Shown here: piece by piece, positions 23,493 to 31,592 of the stretch
Position numbering within the stretch: position 1 is the first letter of the stretch
How the letters are laid out: the number at the start of each line of letters is the position of its first letter
From: Pseudomonadota bacterium
Lineage (GTDB): Bacteria > Pseudomonadota > Gammaproteobacteria > Burkholderiales > Burkholderiaceae_C
Reading direction: 5' to 3'
NCBI GenBank assembly: GCA_018241325.1
Contig: JAFEEB010000004.1
Coordinates: forward strand, 136 to 38,538
DNA: 38,403 nt
The notes under the pieces: model-generated
Database searches by the model: none
What the model was told of the DNA's origin: nothing
What the model saw: the letters and a program-made list of their open reading frames with translations, nothing else
Translations under genes and position numbers: made by a program

Positions 23493-24407
23493 TCAACCCC
23501 GCTTCGGCTGCCCTTGCGCATCGGCCACCAGCAGGTGCACCAGTTCCTGCGCGAATGCGGGCAGCGCCTCCAGGCTGCGCATGCAGATCTGCATTTCGCG
23601 CACCGACCAGGCGTCCGTCAGCGGCACGAGGGCGATGGCCATGGCGTGGGCGTGGCGGCTGGCGGCGGATTCGGGCAGCACGCCCACGCCGACACCGGAC
23701 TCGATCATGCGGCAGGCGGTCTCGAAGTTGCCGACCTGGATGCGCAGCTTGATCGAGCGGTGCACCTGGTCGCTGGCCTGGCGCAGGAAGGCGTGCAGAG
23801 CGCTGGCTTCGTTCAGGCCCACGTGGTCCAGCTCCAGCGTGTCGGCAAAGTCGATCAGCGTGCGCCCCTCCAGCGCATGGCCGCGCGGCACCACCAGCAC
23901 CAGGCGGTCGCGCCGGTAGGGCAAGGTCTGAAGGTTCTCGGTGCGCACCAGGCCGGCGACGATGCCGATGTCGGTCTGGCCCTCGGTCACGGCGCGCACG
24001 ATGTCGTGCGACAGGCGCTCGCGCAGGTCGATGTTCACGTCCGGGTGCAGGCGCAGAAACTGGCGCAGCACCGGCGGCAGAAACTCGCCCAGCGAGGTGG
24101 TGTTGGCGAACACGCGCACATGGCCCTTGATGCCGCGCACATATTCCTGCATGTCGCCGCGCAGATGTTCGAGCTGGCCGAGCACCCGGCGCGCATGGGT
24201 CACGAAGGCCTGGCCGGGTGGCGTCAGCGTCACGCCCTGGCTGGTGCGGTACAGCAGCTTGGTGCCGATGCCCTCCTCCAGGTTCTTGATGCGCGTGCTG
24301 GCCGCCGGCAGCGAGATGAAGGACAGCTCGGCGCCGCGCGTCATGCTGTTGGCGTCGGCGATGTGCACCATCAGGCGCAGATCCACCAGATCGAAGTGCA
24401 TGGGCAT
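23493..24407 (-). CDS. LysR-type transcriptional regulator
   Basis: LTTR of 304 residues. The N-terminal winged helix is clear: FDLVDLRLMVHIADANSMTR, then SLPAASTRIKNLEEGIGTKL and LLYRTSQGVTLTPPGQAFV. A periplasmic-binding-protein-like effector domain follows (about residues 90-295). It is the first gene on the minus strand and points the same way as the enzymes, with a 159-base gap to the hydratase. It is therefore the likely regulator of the catabolic cluster, though not in the usual divergent layout. The ATG at 24401 (MHFDL) is as plausible as that at 24407. Confidence 0.93.
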   Translation of the reverse strand: MPMHFDLVDLRLMVHIADANSMTRGAELSFISLPAASTRIKNLEEGIGTKLLYRTSQGVTLTPPGQAFVTHARRVLGQLEHLRGDMQEYVRGIKGHVRVFANTTSLGEFLPPVLRQFLRLHPDVNIDLRERLSHDIVRAVTEGQTDIGIVAGLVRTENLQTLPYRRDRLVLVVPRGHALEGRTLIDFADTLELDHVGLNEASALHAFLRQASDQVHRSIKLRIQVGNFETACRMIESGVGVGVLPESAASRHAHAMAIALVPLTDAWSVREMQICMRSLEALPAFAQELVHLLVADAQGQPKRG

Positions 24408-24495
24408 GCGCCCGATTGTAGAAAGCCTCCCGGCACGGCCCGGATTCGCGGCGCAGACCTCGCGCCACCGACCGTGACCCGCAGGGGCCGAGCGC

Positions 24496-25938
24496 CTACG
24501 ATGCGGCCACGCCCCACGGCGCCTGCCAGCCGCCGCCCATGGCCTGCACCAGGGCCACCGCCGCCTGCTGGCGCTGCACCTGCAGTTGCAATACGCTGCG
24601 GCGCGCCGACAGGGACGTGGCCTGGGCCGTCACCACGTTGGTGTAGGCCGACAGGCCCGCCTGGTAGCTGTTCAGGATGCGCTGCTCGGCGCCGGCGGCG
24701 GCCTCGGCGGCGGCGCGCGCGTGCTCGATCTGCTGGCTCAGCGCGGCCATGGCGTTGAGCTGGCCATCGACCTGGCCCAGCGCCGTCAGCACGCTCTGGC
24801 GGTAGCTGGCCGTCGCCGCTTGCTGCGCGGCGCGCGCCTGATCGAGCGCGGCGTCGCGCGCGCCGGCGTCGAACAGGGTTTGCGCCAGCGTCGCGCCCAG
24901 CGACCATGCCAGCGTGGGCGCCGAGGCCAGCGTGGCCAGGCTGCCGGCCTTGCCGCCCAGGCCGGCGCTGAGGTTCAGGCTGGGAAAGTAGGCCGCGCGC
25001 GCCGCGCCGATGTTGGCATTGGCCGCGGCCACCGCGCGCTCGCTGGATGCCACGTCGGGGCGGCGCAGCAGCAGCTCCGACGGCAGAACCACCGGCAGGG
25101 CCGGCACCGCGGCCGACCAGGGCGCGCTCGCCAGCGCGAATTGCGCCGGCGGCTCGCCCACCAGCAGGGCAATGGCCTGCTCGCTGCTGTTGCGGCTGCC
25201 CGCCAGCGCGGCGCGGCTGGCCTGTGCGTTGGCCAGCGTGCTTTGCGCTTGCAGCAGGTCGGTGTGGGCGGCCACGCCGGCGCTGTAGCGGTTTTGCGTG
25301 ATGGTCACGGCCCGCTGGTAGCCGGTGATGATGTCGTCCAGCAGTTGCAACTCGGCGTCGGCCTCGCGCACGCTGAAGTAGGCACTGGCCAGGCTGCCCT
25401 GGGCCGCCAGCCGGGCCGACGCCAGGTCGGCCTGGCTGGCCTGCACCTTGGCGCCCTGCGCCTGCACGGCATCGGCCAGCCGGCCCCACAAATCGGGCGC
25501 CCAGCTGGCGGCGCCCTGCAGGCTGCCGGCACCCGAGGTCGGCCGTCCGCCGCGCTGCGCGCCCAGCTGCACGCCCAGGGTGGGCCACTGCTGGGCCTGC
25601 GCCTGGCGCAGCAGCGCCTCGGCCTGGGCCACGTTGGCCAGGGCCAGCGCCAGATTGGGGTTGCCGATCTCGACGCGCCCCATCAGCGCGTCCAGGTCCG
25701 CGTCGTCGAACAGCGCCCACCAGCGCCCCTGTTGCCAATCCTTGGGCGCGTCGGCGGTGCTGATCCAGCCGGGTGGCGGCGCGTTTTTCCAGGCCGCCGA
25801 CACTGGCGCGGTCGGTGCGGTGCTGGGCGCCGGGCTGGCGCAGGCGCCCAGCAGCAGCGCCAGCGCCACGGCGGCCGCGCGGCGCATCGGGGCATGACGG
25901 GGCCCGGCGGGGCGGATCGAACGGTGCAAACGTGCCAT
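24496..25938 (-). CDS. RND efflux outer-membrane lipoprotein (NodT/OprM family)
   Basis: Outer-membrane channel subunit of a tripartite efflux pump, 480 residues. A lipobox, ALLLGAC, places the acylated cysteine at residue 33. Two outer-membrane efflux repeats follow, with long helical hairpins, DAQ-rich heptads and the typical NPNLALALANVAQAEALLRQ and LPVVLPSELLLRRPDVASSE. A second start at 25887 (MRRAAAVALALLLG) gives a more ordinary 16-residue signal, and no ribosome binding site decides between them. The pump and adaptor genes lie 1.6 kb and further upstream on the same strand, separated by a channel gene. It probably serves that mdtABC-type system. Confidence 0.93.
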   Translation of the reverse strand: MARLHRSIRPAGPRHAPMRRAAAVALALLLGACASPAPSTAPTAPVSAAWKNAPPPGWISTADAPKDWQQGRWWALFDDADLDALMGRVEIGNPNLALALANVAQAEALLRQAQAQQWPTLGVQLGAQRGGRPTSGAGSLQGAASWAPDLWGRLADAVQAQGAKVQASQADLASARLAAQGSLASAYFSVREADAELQLLDDIITGYQRAVTITQNRYSAGVAAHTDLLQAQSTLANAQASRAALAGSRNSSEQAIALLVGEPPAQFALASAPWSAAVPALPVVLPSELLLRRPDVASSERAVAAANANIGAARAAYFPSLNLSAGLGGKAGSLATLASAPTLAWSLGATLAQTLFDAGARDAALDQARAAQQAATASYRQSVLTALGQVDGQLNAMAALSQQIEHARAAAEAAAGAEQRILNSYQAGLSAYTNVVTAQATSLSARRSVLQLQVQRQQAAVALVQAMGGGWQAPWGVAAS

Positions 25939-25966
25939 GACAAATGGGGCGGGATCGGGCCTTGGA

Positions 25967-26794
25967 TTATTGCGGCTTGCTGCCCGGCGGCCGGCGGCCG
26001 GCGCCGCGCCGCCCGTGGGCCAGGTGCAGGCCGATCAGCCGCGCCACCAGCGTGGCCGGAAACAGCTGGCCGATGACGGCCTCCAGGTTGGCCAGGCCGC
26101 GCGCCAGCGGATGGAGCGGCTTGAGGTCGCCCCAGCCGGTGGAGGTGATGGTGCTGAGGCTGAAGTAGGTCAGGTCGGCGGCGCGCTTGTCGGGCATGTC
26201 GATCAGGCTGAGGGGAGACAAGCCGCTGATGGCGCTGGGATGCAGCAGCACGATCAGACTGAAGACGTTGGCGAACAGGGCGGCCACGTTCAGGTAGATC
26301 AGGATCGCCCCCAGCACCCGGTCAGCGCCCACGCGGCCAGGGCCGAAGACGTAGCGCCCCACCAGCGCCGTGACCGTGAGGTTGAAGACCGCGACGATCC
26401 AGGTCAACCACTCGTGCTGGCGCACCAGGCTGTGGTAGCTGCCGGCATGCCCGGCCAGGGCGGGAATGGCGATCATCGCGACCAGCCCCGCCACCAGCAA
26501 CGCGCGCACCAGCCGGTTGCGCGTGAATACGCGAATGCAGACACCGGCAAAGGTCAGCCGGCACAGGTCGGCCAGCACCAGCCCCGACAGATGAGAGGCC
26601 GCCAGCGGCACGGCCACGAACAGCGTGAAGGCTTGCGCCAGCAGCAGCACCAGCAGGCTGCGCCCCGTCACCTGCCGCCAGACGCGAGGCGGCCGAGGCG
26701 TCGATGCGGCGGATGGGGATCTCGAAGGAAAAGCAATGGGCATGGGAAAAGGCGAGCCTGGTGAGCATGACGGCTCGGTTTCAAGGATCGCCAT
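25967..26794 (-). CDS. Potassium-channel-like (Ion_trans_2) membrane protein
   Basis: A 275-residue membrane protein with about five or six hydrophobic segments and a pore-loop region near the C-terminus. The pore reads YFSLSTITSTGWGDLKPL followed by a last helix (AVIGQLFPATLVARLIGLHL). This is the layout of two-pore-helix potassium channels, but the filter is STGWGD instead of TxGYGD. No RCK/TrkA_N domain follows; the tail is short and basic. The start is uncertain: the ATG at 26743 (MPIAFPSRS) would shorten the polar N-terminus by 17 residues. It ends 28 bases before the outer-membrane lipoprotein gene on the same strand. Confidence 0.75.
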   Translation of the reverse strand: MAILETEPSCSPGSPFPMPIAFPSRSPSAASTPRPPRVWRQVTGRSLLVLLLAQAFTLFVAVPLAASHLSGLVLADLCRLTFAGVCIRVFTRNRLVRALLVAGLVAMIAIPALAGHAGSYHSLVRQHEWLTWIVAVFNLTVTALVGRYVFGPGRVGADRVLGAILIYLNVAALFANVFSLIVLLHPSAISGLSPLSLIDMPDKRAADLTYFSLSTITSTGWGDLKPLHPLARGLANLEAVIGQLFPATLVARLIGLHLAHGRRGAGRRPPGSKPQ

Positions 26795-26897
26795 CGGGCG
26801 GGCAAAGTTTCGTAAAGCGCGTCAGCGCGCGGCCCACCCAGCCGTTGGATCGCTGAAAGCACGCCCGACGGCGCTTGCTTTCGCCAAGGAGAACACC

Positions 26898-27092
26898 ATG
26901 CGATTTTCACTCGTTTCCTCGCGCGACGCGCCGCTGGCGCTGGCCTGTGCGCTGGGCCTCGGCCTGCTGGGAACCACCGCGAGCGCGCAGGCGCGTGCGG
27001 CCGTGGCGGTCAACGCCATCGTCGCCCCGCTGCCACCGCCACCCCTGCGAGCCGAGGTGGTTGCGGCAGCGCCCTTCCACTGGGCGCGTTGA
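26898..27092 (+). CDS. Small secreted protein, 64 residues, hypothetical
   Basis: A short gene with an excellent AAGGAG 6 bases before its ATG. The product has a signal peptide (ALACALGLGLLGTTASAQA, cleavage near residue 32) and a mature part of about 30 residues ending LPPPPLRAEVVAAAPFHWAR. The proline run and following EVV segment resemble the start of the mature part of the YXWXGXW lipoprotein encoded just downstream (APPPPQVEVIPPVPFV). It could be a truncated paralogue. No function can be assigned. Confidence 0.7.
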   Translation: MRFSLVSSRDAPLALACALGLGLLGTTASAQARAAVAVNAIVAPLPPPPLRAEVVAAAPFHWAR

Positions 27093-27149
27093 CCGCCAGC
27101 CGAGATGACCTCACCCCGTATTTCCATCACAACCCAAAAGGCATTCACC

Positions 27150-27494
27150 ATGAAATCGTCTGTTCGAACCCTCTTCGGCGCCGGCGCCGTCTTGGCCGCC
27201 GGCCTGTTGGCAAGCGGCTGCGCCGTTGTGCCGGCCCCCGTGCCCGTGGCCGTGGCCGCGGGTGATGTGTACGCGCCTGCCGCGCCACCGCCGCCGCAGG
27301 TCGAGGTGATCCCGCCGGTGCCCTTCGTCGGCGCGGTGTGGGTGGGCGGCTACTGGAACTGGTATGGCGGGCGGCACGTGTGGGTGCCCGGCCGCTACGT
27401 GCGCGCCAACCCCGGCTACCACTGGCGAGCACACCATTGGGAACAGCGCCCGGGCGGTGGCTGGTGGTTGCGCGGTGGCGCATGGGTCCGGTGA
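27150..27494 (+). CDS. YXWXGXW repeat-containing lipoprotein
   Basis: A 114-residue protein with a lipobox signal (GAVLAAGLLASGC, Cys24). A Pro-rich linker (APAAPPPPQVEVIPP) precedes aromatic repeats: VWVGGYWNWYGGRHVWVPGR, then YVRANPGYHWRAHHWEQRP and WWLRGGAWVR. The YxWxxGxW pattern defines a family of small betaproteobacterial envelope proteins of unknown role. The start at 27150 is fixed by the lipoprotein signal, although no strong ribosome binding site is seen. It is 57 bases downstream of the 64-residue secreted protein and probably co-transcribed. It converges with mdtC, whose end is 19 bases away. Confidence 0.88.
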   Translation: MKSSVRTLFGAGAVLAAGLLASGCAVVPAPVPVAVAAGDVYAPAAPPPPQVEVIPPVPFVGAVWVGGYWNWYGGRHVWVPGRYVRANPGYHWRAHHWEQRPGGGWWLRGGAWVR

Positions 27495-27513
27495 GCAAGG
27501 CACCGGACGGGGC

Positions 27514-30500
27514 TCAACTCATCACGGCATGAGCCAATTTCGACTCGCCGGCCCGGCGCCGGCGCAGCTTGTCCAGCAGCACATAGACCACCGGCGTGGT
27601 CAGCAGCGTCAGCAGCTGGCTGGCGATCAGCCCGCCAACGATGGTCACGCCCAGCGGCTGGCGCAGCTCGGCCCCCTGGCCGAAGCCGATGGCCAGCGGC
27701 AGCGCGCCCAGGCCCGCCGCCAGCGTGGTCATGAGGATGGGGCGAAAGCGCAGCAGGCAGGCCTCGCGCACGGCCTGCGTGGCTGTCAGGCCCCGCGCGC
27801 GCTCGGCCTCGAGCGCGAAGTCGATGATCAGGATGGCGTTTTTCTTGACGATGCCGATCAAGAGGAACACCCCGATCAGCGCCATCAGCGAGAACTCCAT
27901 CTTGAACAGCAACAGCGCCAGCACCGCGCCGAAGCCCGCGCTGGGCAGGGTGGTGAGCACCGTCACCGGATGGATCAGGCTCTCGTACAACATGCCCAGC
28001 ACGATGTAGATCACGACGATGGCCGCCACGATCAGCAGGCCCTGCTGCGACTGCGTTTGCTGCGCCTGCGCCGCCGCACCCGAGAAGTCGCCGCGCACGT
28101 TGTTGGGCATGCCGATGGCGTCCACGCCGCCCAGCACCGCCTGGCGCCCCTGCTCGATCGACACCCCGTCGGCCAGGTTGAAGGACAGCGTGGCCGACAG
28201 CTCGCCCCCATCGTGAAACACCGAGGTGGGCACCGCCCGCTCGCTGACGCGGGCAAAGGCCGACAGCGGCACCATGGCGGCCGGGCTGACCGAAATGGGC
28301 TGGCCGGTGGACGCGCTGCGCAGCGCCGGATTGGCCGAACTGCCGCCCGTGGTGGGTGTGCTGGCCGTGGCGCTGCGCGCGGCGGGCACCTGGACATCGC
28401 TCAAGGCCAGGGGTGACTGGGCGTGGCGCTGCGCCCACTCCATCACCACGGTGTACTGGTTCAGGTCGGTGTAGACGTTGGCCACCTGGCGCTGGCCGAA
28501 GGCGTTGTACAGCGCCGCGTCGATGCTCGAGAGCTGCACCCCCAGGCTGGCGGCCTTGCTGCGATCGACCTGCACGTAGGTCTCCACGCCGTTGTCGCTC
28601 TGGTCGTTGTCGACGTCGGTCAGGCGCGCGTCCTGCGCCATGCGCGCCGACAGCTTGAGCGTCCAGTCCTTCAGGTCGGCCGCGTTGTCGGCCTTGAGCG
28701 TGTACTGATAGGTGCTGTTGCTGCTGCGCCCGCCCATGCGCAGCTCCTGCACCGGGTTGAGAAACACGCGCAGCCCGGTGATGCGCGACAACTGCGGACG
28801 CAGCCGGTTGATGACGCTGCGGGTGCTCTCGCCCCGGGCGCGTTCCTTGGCCGGCTTGAGCGCCGCCGACAGGAAGCCCCCGCCCGAGCTGCGCCCGCCG
28901 GCAAAAGCCACCACGGTGCCCACCGAGGGGTCGGCACGAATGATGTCCACCGCCTGCTGCAGCTTGTCGGCCATGGCGGACGACGAGATGCTCTGGTCGG
29001 CGCGCAGCCCGCCGATCAGCTGGCCGTTGTCCTGCTCGGGGAAAAAGCCCTTGGTGATGGCCGAAAACAGGTAGCCGTTCAGCCCGATCACCACCAGCAG
29101 CACACCGATCACCACCCAGGGCGCGGACAGGGCCCAGTCCAGCGAATGCGTGTAGGTGCGCACCAGCTGCTGCTCGCCGCCGCGCAGCCAGCCGCCCAGG
29201 CGCGCGCGCAGTCGCCCCGCCACGCTGCGCCGGGGCGACGCACCGGCGGCATCGGCGCCTGGCGCGTGGCGCGCCAGCAGCAGTGCGCACAGCATGGGCG
29301 TGGTGGTGAGCGAGATCACCAGCGAGATCATCACGGCACTGGAGAGCGTGACGGCGAACTCGCGAAACAGCCGCCCGGGCTGGCCGCCCATGAACAGGAG
29401 CGGGATGAACACCGCGATCAGCGACACGCTGATGGTGAGCACCGTGAAGCCCACCTCCCGGGCCCCGTCCAGCGCGGCGCGCAGGCGCGATCGGCCCATC
29501 TCCAGGTGGCGCGAGATGTTTTCCAGCACCACGATGGCGTCGTCCACCACGAAGCCGGTGGCCACGGTGAGCGCCATCAGCGTCAGGTTGTTGAGCGAAA
29601 AACCCAGCGCGAACATCACGCCGAAGGTGCCCAGCAGCGACACCACCGTGGCCACCGCCGGGATCAGCGCCGCGCGCAGGTTGCGCAGGAACAGGCCCAC
29701 CACCGCCACCACCAGCAGCACCGAAATGACCAGCGTGATCTCGACCTCGCGCACCGAAGAGCGCACCGAGCCGGTGCGGTCGATCGCGACCTGAAGGTCG
29801 ATGTCGGCCGGCAGCTGCGCGCGCAGGCTGGGCAGCAGCGCGTCGATGGCGTCGGCCGTGGCGATCAGGTTGGCGTCGGGCTGCTGCGTGATGTTGACCA
29901 CGATGGCCGGCTGGCCGTTGAACATGCCGCGCGTGCGCGTGTCCTGCACGCCGTCGATCACGCGCGCCACCTGGCTCAGGCGCACCTCGGCGCCGGCGCG
30001 CATGCCGATGATCAGGTTGCGGTAGTCGGCTGCGCGCAGGCGCGGGGTGGGCGTGAGCACCTGCAGCGCCCGCCCGTCCTGCGCACCGCCCAGCTCGACC
30101 ACGCCCTTGGGCCGCAAGGCGCTGCTGGCCTGCAGCGCGGCGCGCACGTCGTCGCCGCTGATGCCCAGTTCGGCCAGCGCGAACGGGTCCAGCTCCACCC
30201 GCACGGCCGGCTGCGAGCCGCCGCCCAGCGTCACGTCGCCCACGCCCGGCACCTGCAGCAGGCGCTGGTTGATGATGTTGTTGACCGCGTCGTAGATCTG
30301 CCCGGGCGTGCGCGTGGCAGACGTGAGCGCCAGGATCATGAAGGGCTGCGCCGCCGGGTTGGCCTTGCGGTAGGTCGGGTTGCTGCGCAGGTTGGCCGGC
30401 ATGTCGATGCGCGCGGCATTGATGGCCGCCTGCACGTCGCGCGCGGCGCTGTCGATGTTGCGGTTGAGATCGAACTGCAGCACCACGCGCGAGGAGCCGG

Positions 30501-30756
30501 TGCTGCTGGAGCTGGTCATCTCGTTGACGCCGGCAATGGTGCCCAGCGTGCGCTCCAGCGGCGTGGCCACGGTGCGCGCCATGTCGGCCGGACTGGCGCC
30601 GGCCATGTTGGCGCTGACGAAGATGACCGGAAAGTCCACCGCCGGCAGCCGCGCCACGGGCAGGCCGAAAAACGCCCCGATGCCCGCCAGTGCCAGACCG
30701 AGCGTGAGCAGCACGGTGGCGATGGGGCGCTGGATGAAGGGGCGCGAGAGGTTCAT
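27514..30756 (-). CDS. mdtC: RND multidrug efflux permease, MdtC type
   Basis: Inner-membrane proton/drug antiporter of 1080 residues with 12 transmembrane helices and two large periplasmic loops. Its start, NLSRPFIQRPIATVLLTLGL, and the TM4 proton-relay pair in ATGFVVDDAIVVLENI are diagnostic. The periplasmic block GVGDVTLGGGSQPAVRVELD and the late IVKKNAILIIDFALEAERAR also fit. Two low-complexity insertions (near HAPGADAAGASPRR and SATASTPTTGGSSANP) make it longer than E. coli MdtC (about 1025). In relatives it follows mdtB directly. Here 2.4 kb of repeats and an IS element separate them, so its expression may depend on a new promoter. Confidence 0.93.
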   Translation of the reverse strand: MNLSRPFIQRPIATVLLTLGLALAGIGAFFGLPVARLPAVDFPVIFVSANMAGASPADMARTVATPLERTLGTIAGVNEMTSSSSTGSSRVVLQFDLNRNIDSAARDVQAAINAARIDMPANLRSNPTYRKANPAAQPFMILALTSATRTPGQIYDAVNNIINQRLLQVPGVGDVTLGGGSQPAVRVELDPFALAELGISGDDVRAALQASSALRPKGVVELGGAQDGRALQVLTPTPRLRAADYRNLIIGMRAGAEVRLSQVARVIDGVQDTRTRGMFNGQPAIVVNITQQPDANLIATADAIDALLPSLRAQLPADIDLQVAIDRTGSVRSSVREVEITLVISVLLVVAVVGLFLRNLRAALIPAVATVVSLLGTFGVMFALGFSLNNLTLMALTVATGFVVDDAIVVLENISRHLEMGRSRLRAALDGAREVGFTVLTISVSLIAVFIPLLFMGGQPGRLFREFAVTLSSAVMISLVISLTTTPMLCALLLARHAPGADAAGASPRRSVAGRLRARLGGWLRGGEQQLVRTYTHSLDWALSAPWVVIGVLLVVIGLNGYLFSAITKGFFPEQDNGQLIGGLRADQSISSSAMADKLQQAVDIIRADPSVGTVVAFAGGRSSGGGFLSAALKPAKERARGESTRSVINRLRPQLSRITGLRVFLNPVQELRMGGRSSNSTYQYTLKADNAADLKDWTLKLSARMAQDARLTDVDNDQSDNGVETYVQVDRSKAASLGVQLSSIDAALYNAFGQRQVANVYTDLNQYTVVMEWAQRHAQSPLALSDVQVPAARSATASTPTTGGSSANPALRSASTGQPISVSPAAMVPLSAFARVSERAVPTSVFHDGGELSATLSFNLADGVSIEQGRQAVLGGVDAIGMPNNVRGDFSGAAAQAQQTQSQQGLLIVAAIVVIYIVLGMLYESLIHPVTVLTTLPSAGFGAVLALLLFKMEFSLMALIGVFLLIGIVKKNAILIIDFALEAERARGLTATQAVREACLLRFRPILMTTLAAGLGALPLAIGFGQGAELRQPLGVTIVGGLIASQLLTLLTTPVVYVLLDKLRRRRAGESKLAHAVMS

Positions 30757-31592
30757 GCCTTCTCCCCGGATTGACGCCCGCGCCCCTTCGAGGCGACGGT
30801 CGGGTGAGGGGCAGCGGCCTTGGATGCATCAACGGGCCTGGATGTGCGCCCTGCCTTGCTCCCTCGCCCCTTTGGGGAGAGGGTGGGGGTGAGGGGCTGG
30901 ACGTTGGACGGGTTTTCTGCGGTTCGATGGGTGGCTAGCCCTGCACGCTCCCGCTGGCCGGGATATGCGCCCGGCAGCGCACCTCCTTTTCTTGTACGCA
31001 CAAGAAAAGGAGGCAAAAGGTCGCGAAGCGGGGTTCGCTCACTTCGCGCAGTGAAGTTATGCGAACACAAAGCGCCCCCACGTCTGCGACCCCTGCGCTT
31101 CGCTTCGGGGCCAACCTGCGTCGCAGCGCTTGCGGGGTGCGCGGTGGAACTCGCTGCGTTCGCTGCGCTCTCTTCGCTCAAACAACCCCCGCGAGTCAGA
31201 CCACGAAGCGCGTGCATGCTGCGCTGCACGCGCCACCCCGCAAGCGCTGCGCCGCAGGCGCAGCCTCAAGGGGGAGGGAAACCCACACGGGCCATCGCTG
31301 TGCTCGGCCCGGGCAAAAGCCAACACCGGGGCCGAGCGCAGCGATGGCCCGTATTGGGGTTCAAGTCCCCTCTGGCCGTGCCGAGAAGCGCAGGGCGTGG
31401 GGCGGGCATGGGGAGCAGAGCATGCCCATGCATCGTGATCTGACTTGCTGCGGCTGTTTGAGCGCAGCGCGCCAGCGCGAAGCGAGTTCCGCAGCACCGC
31501 CCCACGACCGAGCATCGCAGGCTGCCCGCAGCGCAGCGAAGGGACACGGCCAGTGGGGTCGCCTTTCTTTTGCCTACTTTTCTTTGGCGACG
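30757..31592. repeat. Gene-free repeat-rich spacer upstream of mdtC
   Basis: This stretch holds no credible gene. It contains a family C copy (30859-30897), a family F hairpin (30982-31013) with its GC-rich flank GCCGGGCGCAT, and a 16-bp perfect inverted repeat (31124-31139 with 31234-31249, CAGCGCTTGCGGGGTG). A 24-bp inverted repeat with one mismatch follows (31287-31310 with 31329-31352, core GGGCCATCGCTG). Codon-like bias is absent and frames are open only because of high GC. Confidence 0.7.
30982..31013. repeat. Perfect 14-bp hairpin, family F
   Basis: CCTCCTTTTCTTGT (30982-30995), loop ACGC, ACAAGAAAAGGAGG (31000-31013). With its flanks it is an inverted copy of the element interrupted by the IS at 31593. 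Both are followed, on the side facing away from each other, by GTGCGC-GCCGGGCGCA-ATCCCGGCC-like sequence. Confidence 0.85.

Noticed and set aside
27416-30832. Alternative-frame open reading frames over 700 codons on both strands across mdtC
   Set aside because: These are Arg/Ala/Gly- or Gln/His-rich shadows of mdtC. The RND frame has all conserved motifs.
31356-31370. tRNA T-arm-like GGGG-TTCAAGT-CCCC
   Set aside because: There is no matching acceptor, anticodon or D arm around it. It lies in palindromic repeat DNA, so it is probably chance.
30757-31592. Possible protein genes in the spacer between mdtC and the IS, in several frames
   Set aside because: The frames are open on both strands because of GC bias, have no ribosome binding sites and are built from inverted repeats.
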